This document shows positions 58,508-64,000 of a stretch of 64,000 bases of DNA, piece after piece. How positions within the stretch are numbered: position 1 is the stretch's first letter; the number at the start of each line of letters is the position of its first letter. The notes under the pieces are model-generated. The model was not told the DNA's origin, searched no databases, and worked only from the letters and a program-made list of their open reading frames with translations. This DNA is from Streptomyces sp. NBRC 109706. GTDB lineage: Bacteria; Actinomycetota; Actinomycetes; Streptomycetales; Streptomycetaceae. Both the position numbers and the translations under genes were made by a program. The DNA lies in contig NZ_BBOM01000007.1 of NCBI RefSeq assembly GCF_000974485.1, positions 310,001-374,000 of the forward strand, in the 5' to 3' direction.

Positions 58508-59260
58508 TCACGTTCCCTCCCGTTCGCCGGTGGGGGTGCCGCCCACCAGGTCCTGGAGGCGGCGGGTCGGGCCGGCCCAGCGGGCGTCGTGCCGCCGGGC
58601 ACGCCGTTCGGCCCGGCGGCGGGCGCGTGGGCGGCGGCGGTAGAGCCGTTTCGCCCAGGGCGAGTCGGGCCGGGCCAGGCGCAGCGCGCCGACGATCGAG
58701 ATCACCGGCACCAGCACGCCGAGCACGGCCAGCTTGGGCTTGCCCTTGACCAGGGAGATCAGCGCGCAGACGAAGTGCAGCAGCAGGGTGCCGATCAGAT
58801 TGCCCCGGTCGTCCCGGTCGTCGGGCGAGAGGCCGTCGACGCCCAGCGGCAGGAAGCCGACCAGCAGCATCCCGCCCAGCGCCGTGGTCAGCAGCACGAC
58901 CTCGACGCTCTGCCGGCCGCGTTCGGACCAGTAGACGTCCTGCATATAGAGGATCAACGCGAACTCGTCGAGCACCAGCCCGGCGCCGATGCCGAAGACC
59001 ACGGCCAGCAGCGCGGCCGCCCAGCCGCGTCCGCCGGTGGCCACCCCGCCGAAGCCGCCCACCAGCATGAGCACCACCCCCGGCACCACATGGTGCACAT
59101 GGCGGCCGCCGGCCGAGATGTCGTGGAACGGGCCCTTGCCGGCGCGGATCAGCCGGGTCACACAACGGGTGATCAGAAACGTCAGCACAAAGGCCAACAG
59201 GGCGAGCAGCAGCGGCAGCTTGCCCGGTTCCACGATGTTGCGATACCACCAGTCGCTCAT
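58508..59260 (-). CDS. Polytopic membrane protein of unknown function
   Basis: 250 residues with about six hydrophobic segments. First helix LPLLLALLAFVLTFLITRCV; then FHDISAGGRHVHHVVPGVVLMLVGGFGG with a conserved-looking HVHHVVPG, FGIGAGLVLDEFALILYMQDVYWSERGRQSVE and a cytosolic Arg-rich tail. His and Asp/Glu residues inside membrane regions could bind metal, but I know no enzyme class for it. It lies between cobT and cobS and is divergent from cobS (35 bases). Confidence 0.82.
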   Translation of the reverse strand: MSDWWYRNIVEPGKLPLLLALLAFVLTFLITRCVTRLIRAGKGPFHDISAGGRHVHHVVPGVVLMLVGGFGGVATGGRGWAAALLAVVFGIGAGLVLDEFALILYMQDVYWSERGRQSVEVVLLTTALGGMLLVGFLPLGVDGLSPDDRDDRGNLIGTLLLHFVCALISLVKGKPKLAVLGVLVPVISIVGALRLARPDSPWAKRLYRRRPRARRRAERRARRHDARWAGPTRRLQDLVGGTPTGEREGT

Positions 59261-59295
59261 GACCGTTCAGCGTTCCGGCGCTACGCTGCGGACTG

Positions 59296-60144
59296 ATGAA
59301 CGCCACGCCGCCGATACCTCCGCTGCCGCCGCCGGGACCGCCGCCGACCACCGGGATGGCGGCACCGCGCGAGGGGCTGCGCTTCGCCTTCGGGACCATG
59401 ACGGCGCTGCCGGTCGGCGCCCCGCGCCGGGAGCGGGCGGTGGCCGCGCTCGGGATGCGGGTGGCGCCGCTGGTCGGCCTCGCCCTCGGGGCGGCGGCCG
59501 GCGGGCTGTGCTGGGTGCTGTTGACGATCGAGGTCGGCTGGCTGCTCACCGGCGTGCTGACGGTCGCCTCGTTGGCGTTGCTGACCCGGGGGTCGGCCCT
59601 CGAAGGACTGTCCGGGGTGGCCGACGCGTTCGCCGGCGACCGGCCGGTGGACGAGGCGCGGCGGATCGCGCGCGGTCACGGCGTGGGCCGGCTGGGGGTG
59701 CCGGCGCTGCTGTTCGCCGTGCTGACCCAGGTGGCCGCCGTGCACGAACTGGCGGGCGAGGGCAAGGACTACGCGGCGGCCGCGGTCCTCGTCGCGGTGC
59801 TGACCTCGCGCACCGGGGTGGCCTGGGCCTGTCGCGAGCTGCCCCCCGCCGGCTCCACCGGGCTGGGCGCGCTGGTGGCGCGTTCCGTGTCGACGGGGGC
59901 GGCGGTGGTGCTGGCCGCGTTGACGGTCGCGGCGGCCGGCGCGGTCGGCGCGCTGACCGCCGGGGAGCCGGGCGCCGGCGCGGTGGTCGGGGCGAGCGCG
60001 GTGGTGCTGGGGCTGACCGCCGCCGAGTTGGTGCTCTGGCAGGCGCGCGGCCGGTTGGGCGGGCTGACGGGCGGGGTGCTGGGCGCGGTGAGCGAGACGG
60101 CGACGGCCGTGGTGCTGGTGACGCTCGTGGTGGGCGCGACCTGA
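59296..60144 (+). CDS. cobS: CobS-like adenosylcobinamide-GDP ribazoletransferase, degenerate motifs
   Basis: 282-residue integral membrane protein whose position after cobT and overall pattern (REGLRFAFGTMTALPVGAPRR start, then multiple helices) indicate the CobS family, which joins activated ring and lower ligand. The family motif LHLDGLADTxDG reads SALEGLSGVADAF here and the C-terminal TGDxxGA reads TGGVLGAVSE, so His and Asp residues thought to bind Mg2+ or substrate are missing. It may be inactive, altered, or reflect a divergent subfamily. Confidence 0.78.
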   Translation: MNATPPIPPLPPPGPPPTTGMAAPREGLRFAFGTMTALPVGAPRRERAVAALGMRVAPLVGLALGAAAGGLCWVLLTIEVGWLLTGVLTVASLALLTRGSALEGLSGVADAFAGDRPVDEARRIARGHGVGRLGVPALLFAVLTQVAAVHELAGEGKDYAAAAVLVAVLTSRTGVAWACRELPPAGSTGLGALVARSVSTGAAVVLAALTVAAAGAVGALTAGEPGAGAVVGASAVVLGLTAAELVLWQARGRLGGLTGGVLGAVSETATAVVLVTLVVGAT

Positions 60145-60206
60145 TCCCCTGGGCTCCGACGGGCGCGGCGTAGTCTTCTGTGCCGAATGGCCGGGCGCCG
60201 ACCCCG

Positions 60207-60278
60207 CTTCCGGTTCTTCCCGGCTTCTCCGGTTTGTCCGGTTTCTTCGGTTTGTCTGGATTCCCCGGTTCCCCCGGT
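60207..60278 (+). repeat. Degenerate 9-bp minisatellite upstream of pepA
   Basis: Eight consecutive 9-base units resembling TTCTCCGGT (six good ones at 60225-60278), all within the 192-base cobS-pepA interval. The pyrimidine-rich strand is the plus strand. In one plus-strand frame it would encode Gly-x-x triplets, but no ORF with a sensible start and stop uses them. Confidence 0.8.
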
Positions 60279-60336
60279 CCCCGGCCATCCCGAGCCCACC
60301 AGCCCACCACGTACACGAGGACGGAACCCCAACACC

Positions 60337-61860
60337 GTGACTGCACTGACGCTCAGCAACCTCTCCGCGGCGACCGTCCCGGCGGACGCCGTCGTCATCG
60401 GCGTCGCCAAGGGCGAGTCGGGGCCCGTGTTGGCCGCCGGTTCGACGCCGGCCGCCGCCGTGGACGCCGCCACCGGCGGGACGCTGGCCGCGACCCTGAA
60501 GACCCTCGGTGCCAAGGGCGGTGAGAACGAGGTCACCAGGATCGCCTCGCCCGACGGCGTGGCCGCCCCGCTGGTGCTCGCCGTCGGCCTGGGCGCCGTC
60601 CCCGACAAAGGGGGCGCGTTCGACCCGGAGACGTTGCGCCGCGCGGCCGGCGCCGCCGCCAGGGCGCTGGCCGGCTCCGCGCACGCGGCGTTCGCGCTGC
60701 CGGTGGCCGATGTCGCGGCCGTCGCCGCGGTCTCCGAGGGCGCGCTGCTGGGCGCCTACGCGTTCACCGCGTTCCGCGGCCGGGAGTTCGACGGCGCCGA
60801 CAGCGCGCCGCTGAGCCAGGTGACCGTTCTGGACGAGGGCGCCGCCGACGACGCCCACACCCGGGCCGCCCAGCGGGCGCTGGTGCTGGCCGAGGAGGTG
60901 GGCCGGGCGCGTGATCTGGTCAACACCCCGCCCAACGCGCTGACTCCGGCGGTCTTCGCCGACACGGTGACGGCCACCGCGCCCGGCTTCGGCGTGGACG
61001 TCGAGGTGTGGGACGAGGAGGCGCTGGCCGAGGGCGGCTTCGGCGGGCTGCTGGGCGTGGGTCAGGGCTCGGGGGCCCCGCCCCGGCTGGTGCGGGTCGC
61101 CTACCGCGCCCCGGCGGCCACCACGACGCTGGCGCTGGTCGGCAAGGGCATCACCTATGACTCGGGCGGCATCTCGCTCAAGCCGGCCGGCCACAACGAG
61201 ACGATGAAGTGCGATATGGGCGGCGCGGCGACGGTGTACGCCGCGGTGCTGGCGGCGGCCAGGCTCGGCCTCGCGGTCAATGTGACCGGCTGGCTGGCGC
61301 TGGCCGAGAACATGCCCTCGGGCACGGCGACCCGTCCCGGCGACGTGCTCACCATGTACGGCGGGAAGACCGTCGAGGTGTTGAACACCGACGCCGAGGG
61401 CCGGCTGGTGCTGGGGGACGCGCTGGTGAAGGCGTGCGAGGAGAACCCGGACGCGCTGGTGGACGTGGCCACGCTGACCGGCGCGATGGTGGTGGCGCTC
61501 GGCGAGCGCACCATCGGCGTGCTGGGCACGGACGCGTTCCGCGATCTGGTGCACGAGACGGCCGCCGAGGTCGGCGAGGAGTCCTGGCCGATGCCGATGC
61601 CGGCCGAACTCGCCGAGGGACTGAAGTCGCCGGTCGCCGACCTGCAGAACGTCGGGCCCCGGCTGGGCGGCGGGCTGTTCGCCGGCCATTTCCTGCGGGA
61701 GTTCGTCCCGGCCGACCTGCGCTGGGCGCATCTGGACATCGCGGGCCCGGCGTACAACGGCGGTTCCCCGCACGGCTACACGCCCAAGGGCGGCACCGGC
61801 GTGGCGATCCGCACCCTGCTGCGGCTCGCGGAGCGCGCCGCGGACGGTGACCTGGGCTGA
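60337..61860 (+). CDS. pepA: Leucyl aminopeptidase (M17)
   Basis: 507-residue dimetal aminopeptidase. Metal and catalytic residues are in VGKGITYDSGGISLKP (Lys, Asp), KCDMGGAATVYAA (Asp) and the family signature NTDAEGRLVLGDAL (Asp, Glu, Arg), with C-terminal PRLGGGLFAGHFLREFV. GTG 60337 begins the family-like N-terminal domain; upstream frame extends into the repeat region and is not protein-like. The ribosome-binding site is poor. Equivalent gene order (pepB then dlaT/lpd) occurs in mycobacteria. Confidence 0.95.
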   Translation: MTALTLSNLSAATVPADAVVIGVAKGESGPVLAAGSTPAAAVDAATGGTLAATLKTLGAKGGENEVTRIASPDGVAAPLVLAVGLGAVPDKGGAFDPETLRRAAGAAARALAGSAHAAFALPVADVAAVAAVSEGALLGAYAFTAFRGREFDGADSAPLSQVTVLDEGAADDAHTRAAQRALVLAEEVGRARDLVNTPPNALTPAVFADTVTATAPGFGVDVEVWDEEALAEGGFGGLLGVGQGSGAPPRLVRVAYRAPAATTTLALVGKGITYDSGGISLKPAGHNETMKCDMGGAATVYAAVLAAARLGLAVNVTGWLALAENMPSGTATRPGDVLTMYGGKTVEVLNTDAEGRLVLGDALVKACEENPDALVDVATLTGAMVVALGERTIGVLGTDAFRDLVHETAAEVGEESWPMPMPAELAEGLKSPVADLQNVGPRLGGGLFAGHFLREFVPADLRWAHLDIAGPAYNGGSPHGYTPKGGTGVAIRTLLRLAERAADGDLG

Positions 61861-62117
61861 CGTGCCCGACGGCCCCGACACGGCCGGGACGGGAGGCGGG
61901 CTGGGGCCGTCGGCGCGCGGCGCCGCAGGTGTGGCGGTCGTCACCAGCCCGCCGTCCCACCACCGTCCGGCAGGTGCGAAGATGGTGTTCCGGCAGGACA
62001 GGGCCAGGCTCAACCACCCAGGCGAGCCACAACAAGCCGCACTACCCGCGGCCCACAGACGACACCGACCGGTCGGCGCGGACCGGCAGGTGTACCCCAT
62101 CCATGGAGGAACGTGAC

Positions 62118-63506
62118 GTGGCGAACGACGCCGGCACCGTTTTCGACCTAGTGATCCTCGGAGGCGGCAGCGGTGGTTACGCCGCGGCCCTGCGCGCCTC
62201 CCAGCTGGGTCTCGACGTGGCCCTGATCGAGAAGAACAAGCTGGGCGGCACCTGTCTGCACCAGGGATGCATTCCCACCAAGGCCCTGCTGCACGCCGGC
62301 GAGATCGCCGACGCGGCCCGTGAGGGCGCCGAGTTCGGCGTGCGGTCGACCTTCGAGGGCATCGACATCGCGGGCGTCCACAAGTACAAGGACGGCGTGG
62401 TCTCCGGTCTCTACAAGGGGCTGCAGGGGCTGGTCGCCTCCCGCAAGATCACCTATGTGGAGGGCGAGGGCCGGCTCTCCTCCCCGACCTCGGTCGATGT
62501 GAACGGACAGCGTTACACCGGCCGGCACGTGCTGCTGGCCACGGGCTCGGTGCCCAGGTCGCTGCCGGGTCTGACGATAGACGGCGACCGGATCATCTCC
62601 TCCGACCACGCCCTGGTCCTGGACCGGGTGCCCAAGTCGGCCATCGTGCTGGGCGGCGGCGTGATCGGCGTGGAGTTCGCGTCGGTCTGGAAGTCCTTCG
62701 GCGCCGACGTGACCATCGTCGAGGGCATGAAGCACCTGGTGCCGGTGGAGGACGAGAACAGCTCCAAGCTGTTGGAGCGCGCCTTCCGCAAGCGGGGCAT
62801 CGCGTTCTCGCTCGGCTCCTTCTTCAAGGGCGCCGAGTACACCGCCGACGGCGTGCGGGTCACCCTGGAGAACGGGAAGACCTACGAGGCCGAGGTGCTG
62901 CTGGTGGCCATCGGCCGGGGCCCGGTCTCGCAGGGCCTGGGCTACGAGGAGGCCGGGGTCGCGATCGACCGTGGCTTCGTCCGGGTCGACGAGTACTGCC
63001 GCACCAACGTCCCCACCATCTCCGCCGTGGGGGACCTGATCCCCACCCTCCAGCTGGCCCATGTGGGCTTCGCCGAGGGCATCCTGGTGGCGGAGCGGCT
63101 GGCCGGGCTCTCCCCGGTGCCGATCGACTACGACGGGGTGCCCCGGGTGACGTACTGCCACCCGGAGGTGGCCTCGGTGGGGGTCACCGAGGCGCGCGCC
63201 AAAGAGCTGTACGGTGCCGACCAGGTGGTCACCCTCAAGTACAACCTCGCGGGCAACGGCAAGAGCAAGATCCTGAAGACGGCGGGCGAGATCAAGCTCG
63301 TGCGGGTCAGGGACGGCGCCGTCGTCGGCGTTCACATGGTGGGTGACCGGCTCGGCGAGCAGGTGGGCGAGGCCCAGCTGATCTACAACTGGGAGGCGCT
63401 GCCCGCCGAGGTGGCGCAGCTCATCCACGCACACCCGACCCAGAACGAGGCGCTGGGCGAAGCCCATCTGGCCCTGGCCGGCAAGCCGCTGCATTCCCAC
63501 GACTGA
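62118..63506 (+). CDS. lpdA: Dihydrolipoyl dehydrogenase (E3)
   Basis: 462-residue flavoprotein that reoxidises the lipoyl groups of 2-oxo-acid dehydrogenase complexes. FAD motif LVILGGGSGGYAAAL, redox-active disulfide in GGTCLHQGCIP (Cys pair spaced by four), NAD-binding AIVLGGGVIGVEFASVW, second FAD motif TISAVGDL and catalytic His-Glu in HAHPTQNEALGE. GTG 62118 has GGAGG 8 bases upstream; ATG 62103 in frame is an alternative. It precedes sucB by 64 bases, the usual E3-E2 pairing. Confidence 0.97.
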   Translation: MANDAGTVFDLVILGGGSGGYAAALRASQLGLDVALIEKNKLGGTCLHQGCIPTKALLHAGEIADAAREGAEFGVRSTFEGIDIAGVHKYKDGVVSGLYKGLQGLVASRKITYVEGEGRLSSPTSVDVNGQRYTGRHVLLATGSVPRSLPGLTIDGDRIISSDHALVLDRVPKSAIVLGGGVIGVEFASVWKSFGADVTIVEGMKHLVPVEDENSSKLLERAFRKRGIAFSLGSFFKGAEYTADGVRVTLENGKTYEAEVLLVAIGRGPVSQGLGYEEAGVAIDRGFVRVDEYCRTNVPTISAVGDLIPTLQLAHVGFAEGILVAERLAGLSPVPIDYDGVPRVTYCHPEVASVGVTEARAKELYGADQVVTLKYNLAGNGKSKILKTAGEIKLVRVRDGAVVGVHMVGDRLGEQVGEAQLIYNWEALPAEVAQLIHAHPTQNEALGEAHLALAGKPLHSHD

Positions 63507-63570
63507 CCTGGCCGCGTACCCCAGAGCGCGCGTAACCCACTGCCACTTTTCGTAAGGAGCAACAGAAACC

Positions 63571-64000
63571 ATGGCGGTTTCCGTAACCCTTCCGGCGCTC
63601 GGCGAGAGCGTGACCGAGGGCACCGTCACCCGCTGGCTGAAGGCCGAAGGCGACCATGTCGAGGCCGACGAGCCGCTGCTGGAGGTGTCGACCGACAAGG
63701 TCGACACCGAGATCCCGGCACCGAGCGCCGGTGTTCTGTCGGCCATCAAGGTGGCCGAGGACGAGACCGTCGAGGTCGGTGCCGAGCTGGCCGTGATCGA
63801 CGACGGTTCGGGCGCCCCGGCGGCCGCGCCGGCGCCCGCGGCCGAGTCCACCCCCGAGCCCGCCCCCGCGCCCGAGCCGGCGCAGGCCGCGCCCGCCCCT
63901 TCGGCGCCCGCGCCGGCCGCGAGCGCCCCCTCGGGCGGCTCGGCCGAGGGCACCGAGGTGCTGCTCCCGGCGCTCGGCGAGAGCGTCACCGAGGGCACCG
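63571..64000 (+). CDS. sucB: 2-oxoglutarate dehydrogenase E2 (dihydrolipoyl succinyltransferase), 5' part
   Basis: The first 143 codons are visible. ATG 63571 follows AAGGAG at good spacing. Residues 1-80 form a lipoyl domain with the lipoylated Lys in VSTDKVDTEIP; an Ala/Pro/Glu linker follows, and a second lipoyl domain starts at VLLPALGESVTEGT just before the edge. Two or more lipoyl domains in tandem are usual for the actinobacterial protein. The catalytic domain lies outside the window, so E2o versus E2p is judged from position and similarity. Confidence 0.9.
   Translation, partial: MAVSVTLPALGESVTEGTVTRWLKAEGDHVEADEPLLEVSTDKVDTEIPAPSAGVLSAIKVAEDETVEVGAELAVIDDGSGAPAAAPAPAAESTPEPAPAPEPAQAAPAPSAPAPAASAPSGGSAEGTEVLLPALGESVTEGT

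Noticed and set aside
59281..62100. 939-codon minus-strand open frame over cobS and pepA
   Set aside because: It is the high-GC antisense shadow of two well-supported genes; composition is Arg/His/Gly-rich and no domain is recognisable. The same holds for minus frames over trpEG (18980-21157), the kinase (11713-13839), fadD (27525-29645) and lpdA (62148-63998).

Overview
The window is a high-GC actinobacterial chromosome segment, almost certainly from Streptomyces or a close relative. The evidence is the strong G/C bias at third codon positions, frequent GTG/TTG starts, actinobacterial protein families (PASTA kinase, PspA/PspAA, DUF3043, fused TrpE-TrpG, QcrCAB/CtaCDEF supercomplex genes) and a gene order I recall from the S. 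coelicolor region around glkA, trpE, qcr/cta and sucB. No rRNA, complete tRNA, transposase or CRISPR array was seen. It is core-chromosome sequence with one clear accessory insertion.

Layout. 1-3143 (minus): metF (partial), thiE, an Rv2175c-like DNA-binding protein and an FAD reductase. 3243-7830: accessory block with a LacI-family regulator, a secreted GH16 beta-glucanase with a discoidin-type domain, a DUF305-like lipoprotein and a secreted DUF1996 protein. The DUF1996 gene has a good promoter with an 18-bp perfect palindrome at its predicted start site; a second, 34-bp palindrome with the same core lies about 134 bp away. 7903-10298: TPP riboswitch and thiO-thiS-thiG. 10361-15894: septum-formation-type membrane protein, PASTA Ser/Thr kinase, a secreted transglycosylase with a Crp-like site upstream, endonuclease IV. 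15910-17507: sulfite-oxidase-like protein, bacterioferritin, bacterioferritin-associated ferredoxin with an iron box. 17653-21241: class II DAHP synthase divergent from a trp attenuator (18-codon leader with three Trp codons plus terminator) and fused trpEG.

21256-29417: PlsC-like acyltransferase, esterase, membrane protein, EEP phosphatase, glkA, a DUF5304-like protein, ArsA-like ATPase with a degenerate P-loop, SRPBCC protein and an AMP-forming acyl-CoA ligase. 29418-30374 is gene-free and holds a 19-bp-stem hairpin and a 50-bp tandem repeat. 30375-36189: PimB-like glycosyltransferase, two tandem NlpC/P60 hydrolases, NYN protein, stand-alone RAM protein. 36229-46807 (mostly minus): trpD, the ctaE-qcrC-qcrA-qcrB operon, an atypical receiver protein, an L,D-transpeptidase lipoprotein and ctaC-ctaD-ctaF. 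46985-53671: cysteine desulfurase-TusA fusion, PfkB/adenosine-kinase-like enzyme, membrane protein, A-type Fe-S carrier, nadA. 53751-60144: PspAA/PspA, DUF3043 protein, HtrA-type protease, cobT and a divergent cobS. 60337-64000: pepA, lpdA and the start of sucB.

From the Rv2175c-like protein to sucB, the order of many families parallels what I remember of the M. tuberculosis Rv2172c-Rv2215 region. That suggests an old actinobacterial backbone linking respiration, cell-wall synthesis, Trp and cobalamin metabolism. Points of interest are the LacI/GH16/DUF1996 insertion with its palindromes, several proteins that keep a fold but have lost family catalytic residues (ArsA-like, CobS-like, DUF305-like, receiver), and two gene-free intervals sharing an identical 19-nt hairpin core.
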